From Gracilibacillus timonensis (GTDB lineage: Bacteria; Bacillota; Bacilli; Bacillales; Amphibacillaceae), in NCBI RefSeq assembly GCF_900086715.1, contig NZ_FLKH01000008.1:1-64000 (forward strand): DNA of 64,000 bases, in the 5' to 3' direction. Shown in pieces: positions 1 to 8,200 of this stretch (its first letter is position 1; each line of letters opens with the position of its first letter). The notes below the pieces were generated by a model. It saw only the letters and a list, made by a program, of their open reading frames with translations. It did no database searches and had not been told where the DNA came from. The translations under genes and the position numbers were made by a program.

Positions 1-1
1 G

Positions 2-454
2 AAACGCCAAACCATCTTGAAACCCAAAATGGATGCCTTTTTTGATTGGTTACGGGAACAAGATCCTTTATCCGGCAGCAAGTTAGGCGAAGCGATACAG
101 TATGCTTTGACATACGAGTCCACGTTTCGCACGGTCTTGAAAGATGCGAAACTAGCGCTTGATAACAACCGAGCCGAACGCGCCATCAAACCCTTCGTGA
201 TGGGAAGAAAAAACTGGTTATTCAGCGCCACCTATGAAGGAGCGACAGCCGCTGCGATTATCATGAGTATCATCGAAACAGCGAAACAAAATAACCTCGT
301 TCCCGAAAAATATATCACTTATTTACTCGAAGAACTTCCTAACCTTCCCACCTTAACCAATGAGGAAGATTGGAAGGCTTATTTGCCATGGCGTTCCCAC
401 GTCAAAGAACGTTGCCAGGAAAGAACGCTGCCAAAGCCACGAAACAAGAAATAA
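2..454 (+). CDS. IS66 family transposase, C-terminal part (cut by window edge)
   Basis: This is the C-terminal part of the DDE transposase of an IS66 element; it would cut and join the element ends. Reading is open from base 2, so the true start is upstream of the window. The signature NNRAERAIKPFVMGRKNW, followed by the YEGATAAA stretch, contains the last acidic residue of the catalytic triad (the E of RAERA) and is typical of IS66 C-termini, as is the closing ITYLLEELPN...LPW segment. About 150 residues are visible, compared with roughly 500 for the whole family member. No frameshift is seen in the visible part, so the element may be intact. Confidence 0.9.
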   Translation, partial: KRQTILKPKMDAFFDWLREQDPLSGSKLGEAIQYALTYESTFRTVLKDAKLALDNNRAERAIKPFVMGRKNWLFSATYEGATAAAIIMSIIETAKQNNLVPEKYITYLLEELPNLPTLTNEEDWKAYLPWRSHVKERCQERTLPKPRNKK

Positions 455-464
455 GGATAAATCT

Positions 465-520
465 CCCCAACCCTTCTGTTCCTCTTTCTAGAACAGTTTA
501 TCGCAGGGTTGGGGATTTTT
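465..520 (+). terminator. Terminator-like hairpin after the IS66 transposase
   Basis: A perfect 10-bp stem, ccccaaccct (465-474) with agggttgggg (505-514), has a 30-base loop and is followed by attttt. It lies just after the transposase stop and inside the element. Confidence 0.6.
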
Positions 521-1237
521 CTATACACTTGAGTATTGATCGCTTACACTATAACTTTCTCTTCGAACAGGCAAAGTCATGAACGCGTCTAATACGGCAG
601 ATTCATCCTTAACAATGCTTCTTATTCTCCTCAGCAATGTTTCATTGCTAAGCGGTTCGGTTAGTTGAATCGATTTATTTAATATAGTATTGGCCCAATT
701 TATTGCATTATTTTTTTCTTCGGTCGATATATCCCCATCCACATAGACATATTCAGGGAACCTGCATTCAAATAAACAAGCGATTGCTAATACGTATTTA
801 TGATGAGGGAATCTCTGCGTCTTGCCATCAAAAACATAGACATTATCTATAGGTATTTCAAGCTCGTTAGAAAGCACATACTTATTAAGGGGAACAGCTA
901 GAATATCCCGACATTTGACATTCTCCTGATCTTTATTTCCGTAATTATATTGCGTTATCTTTCGGTAATTTTTTATATCCCGGTAAATAGCAAACGATTC
1001 TGCACTCATCATTGTTGGATAATCGCCAAATATATGCCACCCTAGTTGATTTTTATCCAATATTACTTCATCCGAGTAAATCCCGTATTGCCAAGGTTCC
1101 TCATAAGAATCCCAGTCCACGTTATCATCCAAAAAAGGGTAAGCCCTTACCAATTCCAACGATTCTTCATAAACCGCCTCCCAATCCTCCTGTTTGATCT
1201 CATTTGGCAGTACATTCATATAAATATAAACACCCAT
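521..1237 (-). pseudogene. Unknown protein truncated by IS66 insertion
   Basis: A 238-residue reading frame of unknown function, clearly paralogous to the 523-residue neighbour at 1321-2892: both open with MG(V/I)YI(Y/F)M(N/D)VLPNEIKQEDW and stay alignable for about 220 residues (GDYPTM, NVYVFDGKTQ, ACLFECRFPE). The similarity ends at ...AFMTLPVRRESYS. The last residues VSDQYSSV and the stop are read from the tip of the IS66 element (GTAAGCG... on this strand). About 300 residues are therefore missing, and the present stop comes from the transposon. A good RBS (aggagg) precedes the ATG, so a shortened protein may still be made. Confidence 0.85.
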
Positions 1238-1320
1238 CTAGATCCTCCTTTAATGATTGTAATAACAGCGAACCTTATGGAGAACTTCCAAAAGGTTCGC
1301 AGCAGACCTTTGAGCAAACT

Positions 1321-2892
1321 CTAAAAGTATTTTTCAAGTAAACCTCGATTATTCAATATGGCCTTACACAAACTATTCACTTTTATCTCGTCTGCTTTTA
1401 TCGCCAAAATACTAAATACGACATTCATCAAATGCGTCTGGTTGATATTTTCTATATAATAATCCCAGCATTCTTTTCGTATCAGAAAGTAACGATTCGA
1501 TTGGATCAGACAGTTTATTTTGTCTTGGTCCGACGATCCATTAAACCTGTCGAACGTCTCTTTCTCATTCTTTTGCATTTCCATAATGAAATCTTTTAGG
1601 TTGTTTAACCGCTTCTCGATTTTTGGATGCAGTCTATCCCCTTCTTTCCACAAAATCAAATAATCGATATCACTAATATCAAATCTATCTTCTAATTCTT
1701 CTTCTATTTCTACTAAATTATCGGATAACAGTTCAAGTAAAGCATTGCCAGCGGTATCAGTTGATTTATTCTGTTCCGCATTCGAAATCGCTTTCACATC
1801 CACTTGTTCACCTAGTTTATGATCTAAAATAACTGTCACTTCTTCAGATGATAGGTTAGACTTCATACGCTCTGTAACCCCTGTCATCTGCATCATCATC
1901 TTACCAAATTGTGAATAAACAGTCTCAGGAGATTCCTTTCCTGGTTGGTTGTAGGCTATCATCTCATCATCAAGTCGGTCTTTTCCATCATTCCACTCCA
2001 GGGATAAGACGGTTTCCGCAAAGTCTTTTGCATCATACTGACAGCCTTTTTCATCAAGTACGCAGATTTCACAGGCCTGTTCGATAGGAAAACCTAAATT
2101 TAAAAAATGGCTTAAAGAACTACGAAATCCCATCGTGTTTACATCTAATTGTTTAAATCTTTCGGTAAAATAGCTGGTGATGACCTCATCATTAAATTGC
2201 CTTCTTATCATCTCTCCCAGCCGAAAATCCTCTGCTTGCAAATTTAACGACATAAATGCCTGCAACGTGCTCTGCTCATCTTCCACTATCCGGTTTATTC
2301 GTTTCACTAACTTCTCGTTATCTGCCCGCTCTGTTATTTGAATCGGCTGCTTTAGTACGGTATTGGCCCATTTCACCGCTTTATTCATTTGACCGATGGT
2401 GATATCCCCTCTCACCACGACGTGTTCTGGAAATCTGCATTCAAACAGACAAGCGATGGCCAGCAGGTTGTTGTGATGGGGGTACCCTTGCGTTTTTCCA
2501 TCAAACACGTTGACACTATCTACAGGAATTTGCCTCTCATTCTCCTGGTAAAACACTTCTCTATTAATCAATTTCGCTAAAATATCAGGACAAGCCTTCT
2601 TCATTGGATGACTATATCGGTAGTTCTCTATATTACGGTAAAGAATAAAAGATTCCGCACCTTGCATCGTTGGATAATCGCCAATCAGATGCCACCCTTT
2701 TTGATACTGATTCAATTCCTTTTCTTTCGTGTGCAAGGCATATGCCCAATTTTCCTGATAAGTATGTCTGTCGACTTCCCTACTCAAAAACGGATAGGCA
2801 CGAATCAATTCCAACGATTCTTCATAGACCGCTTCCCAATCCTCCTGTTTGATCTCATTTGGCAACACATCCATAAAAATATAAATACCCAT
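1321..2892 (-). CDS. Conserved hypothetical protein, full-length paralogue of the truncated gene
   Basis: I do not recognise this 523-residue protein. It has no signal peptide or membrane segment. The N-terminal part (about 1-215), rich in aromatic and acidic residues, contains GDYPTM, VNVFDGKTQ and ACLFECRFPE and is shared with the truncated neighbour. A middle part includes a CEICVLDEKGC cysteine pair near residue 260, and the C-terminal third is helical and acidic (NLVEIEEELEDRFDISD). The start is the ATG at 2892 behind ggagga. The two paralogues are 83 bp apart in tandem on the same strand, which points to a gene duplication. Function is unknown; a cytoplasmic protein is all that can be inferred. 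Confidence 0.75.
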   Translation of the reverse strand: MGIYIFMDVLPNEIKQEDWEAVYEESLELIRAYPFLSREVDRHTYQENWAYALHTKEKELNQYQKGWHLIGDYPTMQGAESFILYRNIENYRYSHPMKKACPDILAKLINREVFYQENERQIPVDSVNVFDGKTQGYPHHNNLLAIACLFECRFPEHVVVRGDITIGQMNKAVKWANTVLKQPIQITERADNEKLVKRINRIVEDEQSTLQAFMSLNLQAEDFRLGEMIRRQFNDEVITSYFTERFKQLDVNTMGFRSSLSHFLNLGFPIEQACEICVLDEKGCQYDAKDFAETVLSLEWNDGKDRLDDEMIAYNQPGKESPETVYSQFGKMMMQMTGVTERMKSNLSSEEVTVILDHKLGEQVDVKAISNAEQNKSTDTAGNALLELLSDNLVEIEEELEDRFDISDIDYLILWKEGDRLHPKIEKRLNNLKDFIMEMQKNEKETFDRFNGSSDQDKINCLIQSNRYFLIRKECWDYYIENINQTHLMNVVFSILAIKADEIKVNSLCKAILNNRGLLEKYF

Positions 2893-3132
2893 CTTGCTCT
2901 CCTCCTTAAATTTATTCCCTCCAACTTTTTGTTAATTGACATTATACTAGAACTATTTATATTTCACCAGGAATATACGTTCTCTTTTTTAATCAATACA
3001 CAAATAGCTAAAGGATAGATTGGGCTTTCAGCGCTTCAAAACAAGATTTCAAGCGAAGACATTTATATTTTCCTGCGCTAAAATCTCATTTTCATCATAA
3101 GTTTCACAATAAAATCATTTATAATTTACCAA

Positions 3133-3179
3133 CAAAAAGTTGCAGCGAAATACCTAATCGGCATGAATTTCGCTGCAAC
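3133..3179 (-). terminator. Terminator of the crcB-SDR operon
   Basis: A perfect 13-bp inverted repeat (gttgcagcgaaat at 3139-3151 with its complement at 3167-3179) is followed on the minus strand by tttttgtt. It sits just downstream of the SDR stop at 3214. The rest of 2893-3213 shows no gene. Confidence 0.85.
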
Positions 3180-3213
3180 GAATATACAATAACTAATTCT
3201 ATTTTGTATTAAT

Positions 3214-3813
3214 TTAATACACATAAATCCCTTGACCCGTCTGTGCCCCTAGTATACTTTTACGATAAGCCAAGCCAACTCGCTTTGACGAGACCGATTC
3301 AAAGCCTTGGAACAGATGACCATTTTTCTCGACTGAATCTTCCAGGATCGTCGGGCTGACATGATTAATTCTGATCCCGCGAGGCATTTCAATCGCAGCG
3401 GACTGAACAAAAGCACGTACACCACCGTTCGCCATTGCGGCTGAGGCTCCTTTTACAATCGGATCATCCATCAGAATACCGGTTGTTAAAGTGAAACTGC
3501 CCCGATCGGTTACAGCGTCCATGCCAAGCAAAACTAAATTCACTTGTCCAGACAGTTTACTCTGTACAGCGACTTGATTTTGTTCGGGTGTCATTTCTTG
3601 CAATGATCCATAATGTTCTATTCCTGCTGTATTCACCACCGCATCGACCTCGCCCACTTGCTCATACATCTGTTGAATGCTTTCTGTAGACGTCAAATCT
3701 ACGGTGATGTCTGATTGATCAATCCCTGCCGTAATAATCTCGGCCTCATTTTTCATTTCTTTTTCTACAATAGAGCCTATCGTACCGGTAGCTCCAATCA
3801 ATAATACTTTCAT
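3214..3813 (-). CDS. Short-chain dehydrogenase/reductase (SDR) family protein
   Basis: A 199-residue Rossmann-fold protein. The dinucleotide-binding motif GATGTIG (residues 7-13) opens the chain and NTAG near residue 62 replaces the usual NNAG. The family's YxxxK catalytic pair is not evident: where it should stand the sequence reads GASAAMANGGVRAFVQSAA, with Ser/Ala/Asn residues instead. It matches the short (about 200-residue) SDR subgroup often annotated only as short chain dehydrogenase. The reaction and substrate cannot be named, and catalytic activity is uncertain. It follows the crcB pair by 25 bp on the same strand and shares their terminator, so it is probably co-transcribed. Confidence 0.8.
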   Translation of the reverse strand: MKVLLIGATGTIGSIVEKEMKNEAEIITAGIDQSDITVDLTSTESIQQMYEQVGEVDAVVNTAGIEHYGSLQEMTPEQNQVAVQSKLSGQVNLVLLGMDAVTDRGSFTLTTGILMDDPIVKGASAAMANGGVRAFVQSAAIEMPRGIRINHVSPTILEDSVEKNGHLFQGFESVSSKRVGLAYRKSILGAQTGQGIYVY

Positions 3814-3838
3814 CCTATTACCTCCATTACATTAAAAA

Positions 3839-4204
3839 CTATTTTAACACGATACCAATAGCTAACCCTGCAAACAAGGCAACAATTCCCACCAGATAAG
3901 AGGCACCTATGTAGCTAAAAAAGACTTTATACTTTTCTTCACGCAACAATTCCATATTTTCAACATTAAAAGTAGAAAAAGTAGTGAACGAACCCATAAA
4001 CCCCATGCCTAGCAAAAGAGCCATCGCTGAACCAAGGCTTAAGCTAGTGAGTATACCTAATAAAAAAGATCCGAGCATATTAATCAGAAAAGTAGGCGTA
4101 GGAAAAGACGAACTTGCTTTTCGTTTGAGCCAGGTTGTCATTAGCGCTCGAGCTAATGCACCAAACGCCCCACCAATCGCAACCAACATAACATTAAGCA
4201 CCAT
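3839..4204 (-). CDS. crcB: Fluoride ion channel CrcB/Fluc (second subunit)
   Basis: A small 121-residue, four-helix membrane protein that exports fluoride passively from the cytoplasm. The family signature GSFTTFSTF is present near residue 75, as is the N-terminal GGAxGALAR motif (residues 11-19). It overlaps the preceding crcB by 11 bp. Many Gram-positive bacteria encode two different Fluc proteins side by side that form a heterodimer, and this arrangement fits. I looked for the fluoride riboswitch upstream of the pair and did not find its conserved core. Confidence 0.93.
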   Translation of the reverse strand: MVLNVMLVAIGGAFGALARALMTTWLKRKASSSFPTPTFLINMLGSFLLGILTSLSLGSAMALLLGMGFMGSFTTFSTFNVENMELLREEKYKVFFSYIGASYLVGIVALFAGLAIGIVLK

Positions 4205-4589
4205 TACGCCACCCCTCTTTCCATGTTAGTAGCACTTGACTGATCTGATAACCTAATAAAGTTGCTGCCAAACCACCAAACAAACTCGCTAAGATATAAC
4301 CCGCCGCACTAAGATAGGCACCAGCTTGCATCAGCTCTGCCGATTCCAATGCAAACGTAGAAAAAGTAGTAAACGAACCGATAAAGCCTGTTCCAATGGC
4401 AGAAGTGACTTTCGGTGACATAAATGGCAATTCCACTACAAAACGAGTGACAAAGGCGAGCAAAAAACAGCCACATATATTAATCATCAAAGTAGCTAAT
4501 GGAAAACTCCCAGCATTGATAAACAATTCCAAGCCATATCTGGAGGTAGCACCCAGCATGCCGAAGATCATTAGTAATAGATAATACAT
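4194..4589 (-). CDS. crcB: Fluoride ion channel CrcB/Fluc (first subunit)
   Basis: A 131-residue paralogue of the next gene. It has the GATSRYGLE N-terminal motif, FINICGCFLL in the second helix and GSFTTFSTFALE in the third. Four membrane segments are visible and the length is normal for the family. It is first in a probable three-gene operon (crcB-crcB-SDR) and its stop lies inside the next crcB, so translation is probably coupled. The two subunits differ enough to suggest a heterodimeric channel (inference). Confidence 0.93.
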   Translation of the reverse strand: MYYLLLMIFGMLGATSRYGLELFINAGSFPLATLMINICGCFLLAFVTRFVVELPFMSPKVTSAIGTGFIGSFTTFSTFALESAELMQAGAYLSAAGYILASLFGGLAATLLGYQISQVLLTWKEGWRNGA

Positions 4590-4701
4590 TTTACCCCAAC
4601 TTTCACACCTTCTACAATGTCATAACTGCACTCATTCTTTCACCATTATATCCCTTTTCATTAGTACGTCACAAGGGTTGCTTGCATTCATCCCCTCACT
4701 A

Positions 4702-5400
4702 TCAGCTTATCAAGCGATGACGTTGCTTACGAAACCACCAGACAAATAATAAAATAGCGGCTGCCATCCAAATAAGAGGTACAATCAGTGAAGACATGAA
4801 AGGCTGCTGTAATTGAATCTGTTCGATCCCATGATGGAGATGATAGTTGGGAAGGACGGCGAGCCATTTCCACTCATCTGGTTGATTACTATTCATCAGT
4901 AGTCCTTCGACAAAGAAATAGAGTAGCATAATAGGCATACCATACATACTGAGTTCGATCGTATTTTTCGTTTTTATTCCTAACATCAATCCTACAAGCT
5001 GTATTAATATGATCAAAGGCAGTGTCAACAAATAGATGCTGATACAGGCTAATAAACGGTCACTATGAAAGAAGAAAAAGGCAATTAACACGATGGAAGT
5101 GATCATAAAAGTGATAGCCATCTTAGCTAGAAACATTATCTTGAATGAGACATTTGCTTGCGACAGTCGGCGGCGTGTCTTTTGTTCATATTCCTCCACT
5201 ACCATATTTCCCTGCATATACATGGTTAACATCAAGAGGATAAAGGCGATGAGAAACGATAGTTGCAGCTGCTGTCCCGGAATAAATGAAAACACGGTTA
5301 CAAAAGCGATCGAAGACATCATATTAAAAAGAATCTGTCCATTCCAGCGCAAATCACACATATCTTTATAGATTAAAGCCTTCCATTGTTTTACAGCCAT
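4702..5400 (-). CDS. ABC-2 type membrane permease
   Basis: A 232-residue hydrophobic protein with about six membrane helices in the ABC-2 pattern: a short cytoplasmic N-terminus (VKQWKALIYKDMCDLRW), paired helices, then a C-terminal helix and a basic tail. I start at the ATG at 5400, which has gggag upstream; a second ATG at 5421 overlaps the previous stop as ATGA but has no clear RBS. It follows the degenerate ATPase-LytTR gene and is probably co-transcribed and translationally coupled with it. The substrate is unknown. Related pairs in Firmicutes are linked to peptide or antibiotic responses, but nothing in the sequence fixes that here. Confidence 0.8.
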   Translation of the reverse strand: MAVKQWKALIYKDMCDLRWNGQILFNMMSSIAFVTVFSFIPGQQLQLSFLIAFILLMLTMYMQGNMVVEEYEQKTRRRLSQANVSFKIMFLAKMAITFMITSIVLIAFFFFHSDRLLACISIYLLTLPLIILIQLVGLMLGIKTKNTIELSMYGMPIMLLYFFVEGLLMNSNQPDEWKWLAVLPNYHLHHGIEQIQLQQPFMSSLIVPLIWMAAAILLFVWWFRKQRHRLIS

Positions 5401-5417
5401 TAGTCTCTCCCTCTCTG

Positions 5418-6416
5418 TCATAATTGAATTTGTTCTTTCAGCTTACTGTAATTCGCTTTGGATAAAGGTATCGTACTTTTTGATGGATTATCCAAGCTCA
5501 AACTGTAACTGTTTTTACTCCAAATAATAATCTCGCGCACCCGCTGTAAATTAACCAAATAAGAACGATGACAGCGAAAAAAACCCAATGGTGACAACCT
5601 TTCCTCTAACGTCTTAATCGTATTAGAGGAGGCGAATTCCTCATTATTAACAAACAAAAAGGTGTGTCCTTCACGCGCCTCGATGTAATCGATCTCCAAA
5701 GGATGAAAAAGAAGCAGTTTATCTTCCACTTTGGCACTTATTTTCTCCAACTGCACCTGTGTGCTTGCCGTCTCTTCCTCCTGTATTTCTTCTCCCACCT
5801 CTCCTGTGTCCTCTTCCACTTTATGTACACCTCGAGCCGAATAACGATAAACCTTACTTCCCAGTCGAATCGCTTCTTCTAACGTTGTGGTAAAAAGAAG
5901 AACAGCTCTACCCTGTTTTGCTAAGTATACCAGCAAATGATGAAGGACATGCTTCGATTGTAAATCTAACATCAGCGAAGGATCCTCAAAAATGTAGACT
6001 TCAGCTGGTTGAATAAGCGCCAGCGCTAACTGCAGCCGGCGCTGTTCCGACAGTGTCAGCTGTTTCGTTTTCTTGGACACACACGATTGTAGCTCACACA
6101 GATTCAAAATTTGCTCTATATCTGCTTGTTGTCCGTACAATTTGCTCCAAAAACGCAACATTTGCTGGACGGTTAAACGTTTGTATAAACCATCCGTTTG
6201 CTGATACAGATAGATTGATTGAAAACCAGCTTCCGGTAAGGTAATCATGTCTTTTTTGATCTGTTGTGGATGATTGAACAAGTCAAAAGCGTGCTGGATA
6301 TATTCATTTTCTGTCTGAACAGCAATAATCTCACCATTGGGCACGGACAAGCTCAATTCTGGCAAAAGTACGGTGTTTTGCTCCACTTTTATTAGCTGGT
6401 TAAAAGAGAAAACCAT
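5418..6416 (-). CDS. Degenerate ABC ATPase fused to LytTR DNA-binding domain
   Basis: A 332-residue fusion. Residues 1-190 have the order of an ABC ATPase, but Walker A is gone (QTENEYIQ follows NGEIIAV), the signature reads LTLSEQRRLQ and the Walker B region reads VYIFEDPS. Residues 225-332 are a LytTR domain (KLLLFHPLEIDYIEA, HRSYLVNLQRVREI), which binds tandem repeats in DNA. The start is the ATG at 6416 behind aaaaaggag; a longer frame from 6455 lacks an RBS. The family is known as a LytTR regulator with an ABC-like N-terminus. I infer that it regulates its own cluster and pairs with the downstream permease. Classical ATP hydrolysis is unlikely. Confidence 0.85.
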   Translation of the reverse strand: MVFSFNQLIKVEQNTVLLPELSLSVPNGEIIAVQTENEYIQHAFDLFNHPQQIKKDMITLPEAGFQSIYLYQQTDGLYKRLTVQQMLRFWSKLYGQQADIEQILNLCELQSCVSKKTKQLTLSEQRRLQLALALIQPAEVYIFEDPSLMLDLQSKHVLHHLLVYLAKQGRAVLLFTTTLEEAIRLGSKVYRYSARGVHKVEEDTGEVGEEIQEEETASTQVQLEKISAKVEDKLLLFHPLEIDYIEAREGHTFLFVNNEEFASSNTIKTLEERLSPLGFFRCHRSYLVNLQRVREIIIWSKNSYSLSLDNPSKSTIPLSKANYSKLKEQIQL

Positions 6417-6497
6417 AGATATGCTCCTTTTTGCAATGCTTATTTCTTTCATCATAGCGCAAAAACAGGGAATAAAACAATAAGAAAAAGTATCGTC

Positions 6498-6701
6498 TTA
6501 CTTTTCTCTTCCTTTTATAAAGAAAGAAAACACGATGATAACAGCTATACAAAGAAAACCACCGGGAATCATCCAACCTGGCACCTTATAAATTGGAAGT
6601 ATTGGTAAAGCTTGAGATAACCCATCATAAATGACCAAAAACGGAATAATCGCCAGCAGTAACATAATAAGTGACACAACGATTTGTATCCATTTTTTCA
6701 T
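6498..6701 (-). CDS. Small two-helix membrane protein
   Basis: A 67-residue protein with two membrane helices (about residues 5-27 and 43-62), a proline-rich connecting turn (ILPIYKVPGWMIPGG) and a basic tail (KGREK). The ATG has aaggaa nine bases upstream and overlaps the stop of a 24-codon frame as ATGA. It precedes the ATPase-LytTR gene by about 80 bp on the same strand, so it is probably the first large gene of that operon. Such small membrane proteins are common partners of LytTR regulators, but the function is unknown. Confidence 0.65.
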   Translation of the reverse strand: MKKWIQIVVSLIMLLLAIIPFLVIYDGLSQALPILPIYKVPGWMIPGGFLCIAVIIVFSFFIKGREK

Positions 6702-6772
6702 ACTGATGGGTTCCTTCTTATGAAAATGGATGAAAATTCGACAGTTGTTTCAAAAGCTTGCACGCATTCCAT
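6698..6772 (-). CDS. Putative 24-residue leader peptide
   Basis: A short frame, MECVQAFETT...RRNPSV, has a near-ideal ribosome binding site (aaaggagg, eight bases before the ATG). Its stop overlaps the next start as ATGA. The strong RBS and exact overlap suggest real translation coupled to the 67-residue membrane protein. No family is recognised. Confidence 0.45.
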   Translation of the reverse strand: MECVQAFETTVEFSSIFIRRNPSV

Positions 6773-6867
6773 ATAAAACGCCTCCTTTATTTTCTGCCTT
6801 TAGTATAAGGCGGAATGATCATCATCACATTATTTATCGAGTGAATAAAAGAAAAGAAGGCATGAAC

Positions 6868-6906
6868 GGTACTTGTGCTAAAGTGAGTGGTACTTATTTC
6901 AAAGTG
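6868..6906. promoter_or_regulatory. Tandem 21-bp-spaced repeat, candidate LytTR operator
   Basis: GGTACTTgtgctAAAGTG (6868-6885) and GGTACTTatttcAAAGTG (6889-6906) begin exactly 21 bp apart. Two copies two helical turns apart are the usual layout for LytTR regulators such as AgrA. The pair lies about 95 bp upstream of the leader ORF and LytTR operon. A weak -10-like tatact (minus strand, near 6800) lies between. The remainder of 6773-7030 shows no gene. Confidence 0.5.
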
Positions 6907-7031
6907 AAACAGCTGTAAAAACAGTTGAATGGACAACAAGCACACGCAGATTATCGGATACGTGAGAAAAGATAAATGCTCTCTTATAAAACGGTATTAG
7001 ATTTGTTATTACTATCATGGAGAAGAAATAC

Positions 7032-7063
7032 AAAAAACAGCAGCCATTCAGCCGCTGTTTTCA
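7032..7063 (-). terminator. Terminator after the 139-residue membrane protein
   Basis: An 11-bp stem with one mismatch (aaaacagcagc at 7034-7044 pairing with gccgctgtttt at 7051-7061) has a short loop. On the minus strand the tract ttttttg follows. Confidence 0.8.
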
Positions 7064-7074
7064 AATCATATCTG

Positions 7075-7494
7075 TTATCGCGCATGTCTCCCGCGATTTT
7101 CACTACGATCTTTTTTTAATAGCTTGATAACCCCATAGATAACCAAAGCAATCACCGCATACACGGCAAAGAAGACAACAAACCCCCACAGTCCCATTAC
7201 AGCGTCCGCAAACTCCATATTTCCACGCTGCGTATAGGCCTGTTGGATTTCGATAGCAAAAGCGAGCACCACCATCACTGTAAAGGTATAGAAAAAGGAA
7301 AGCGTCACAATACTCCATTTCATTTTCGAAATAATTTTAAAGACCACATAAACAAAAAAGAATGTGATCATTCCTAAGATACCAAATATCCAAAAGTGCA
7401 ACTCTTTATCTGTCATATTTACGCCAACCATATCAGCAATTGCATCATGAATATAGTTGATGATATCAACAAGTAATAGAATAGCTTCCCTCAT
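7075..7494 (-). CDS. Hypothetical integral membrane protein
   Basis: A 139-residue protein with three to four hydrophobic helices (about residues 35-55, 65-85 and 105-130) and a basic C-terminus (KKDRSENRGRHAR). I start at the ATG at 7494 because ggaggg lies seven bases upstream; a longer frame to 7521 lacks an RBS. It is monocistronic, with its own terminator. No catalytic motif or family is recognised. The amphipathic first 25 residues (LLVDIINYIHDAIADMVG) could lie along the membrane. Confidence 0.65.
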   Translation of the reverse strand: MREAILLLVDIINYIHDAIADMVGVNMTDKELHFWIFGILGMITFFFVYVVFKIISKMKWSIVTLSFFYTFTVMVVLAFAIEIQQAYTQRGNMEFADAVMGLWGFVVFFAVYAVIALVIYGVIKLLKKDRSENRGRHAR

Positions 7495-7645
7495 AAGATG
7501 TCCCTCCGTATCCACCACCAATTTAACTTATCATCTATTATACGTTGCATAGCAGAAATCACCAAGAATTTTCATTTATTCCAAACGACAAAATGACGAT
7601 CTCTACATGATAAGATCGTCATTTTGCACTAACTTACTTCCGCCA

Positions 7646-8185
7646 TTACCCGGGAAATACCGGCAGTTTCTCTAAAAAGATAATATCCTCCCGATCAGCT
7701 GCGTCTCCTTCTGCTAGAATCGCAGCCTTTGCTACGACCTCTGCTCCTGCTTGCATAGCCAATTCTTCCAGCGCACGCAGTGATTCTCCTGTGCTGATCA
7801 CGTCATCAATAATAGCAACCCGTTTTCCTTGTAGCTTGGAAGCGTCCAGTCCATCTAAGCATAGCACCTGTTCATTAGTCGTGGTGATGGAATTAACCTG
7901 ATGGACAAGCGGATCTTTCATATAAGCCTTAACACTTTTTCTTGCGATAATGTATTGATCCATCGCTAATACTCTGGTAATTTCATGGATCAAAGGAATT
8001 CCTTTTGCCTCAGCGGTTAGAATATAATCCACCTCCGGCAGTTTATTCGCAAGTAGTGGCGCCACATGACAAACCAATTCGGTATCACCCAAGATAACAA
8101 AGCTGGCAATACGTAAATCATCACTGACTGGTATAACCGGTAATTCTCGATTCAGACCTTGAATATGTAAGGTATAGGTATCCAA
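7646..8185 (-). CDS. Purine phosphoribosyltransferase (adenine/xanthine PRT-like)
   Basis: A 179-residue type I phosphoribosyltransferase. It joins a purine base to PRPP to make the nucleotide in the cytoplasm. The PRPP-binding loop VAIIDDVISTGES lies near residues 122-134, and a YILTAEAKGIPL segment resembles the adenine/xanthine PRT core. It follows the permease by 15 bp with aaggggag as RBS, so the two form a purine salvage operon under the riboswitch at 9478-9548. Because that aptamer looks guanine-class, hypoxanthine, xanthine or guanine is a likelier substrate than adenine; the sequence alone does not decide. Confidence 0.85.
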   Translation of the reverse strand: MDTYTLHIQGLNRELPVIPVSDDLRIASFVILGDTELVCHVAPLLANKLPEVDYILTAEAKGIPLIHEITRVLAMDQYIIARKSVKAYMKDPLVHQVNSITTTNEQVLCLDGLDASKLQGKRVAIIDDVISTGESLRALEELAMQAGAEVVAKAAILAEGDAADREDIIFLEKLPVFPG

Positions 8186-8200
8186 TCTAAACTCCCCTTT

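Larger units (their letters stand above)
1..547 (+). mobile_element. IS66-family insertion sequence, right end only
   Basis: The element holds the 3' part of an IS66 transposase gene (stop at 454), a terminator-like hairpin and about 90 bp of non-coding end. I place its right tip at 547 because the strand read inwards from there begins GTAAGCG, the tip I remember for IS66-family inverted repeats. The left end lies outside the window. The neighbouring reverse-strand gene is cut exactly at this tip. IS66 elements usually make 8-bp target duplications, so actataac (548-555) should recur at the other end. Confidence 0.75.

Noticed and set aside
4590-4701. Possible fluoride riboswitch before the crcB pair
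   Set aside because: The conserved crcB-motif core could not be found on the minus strand of this short region.
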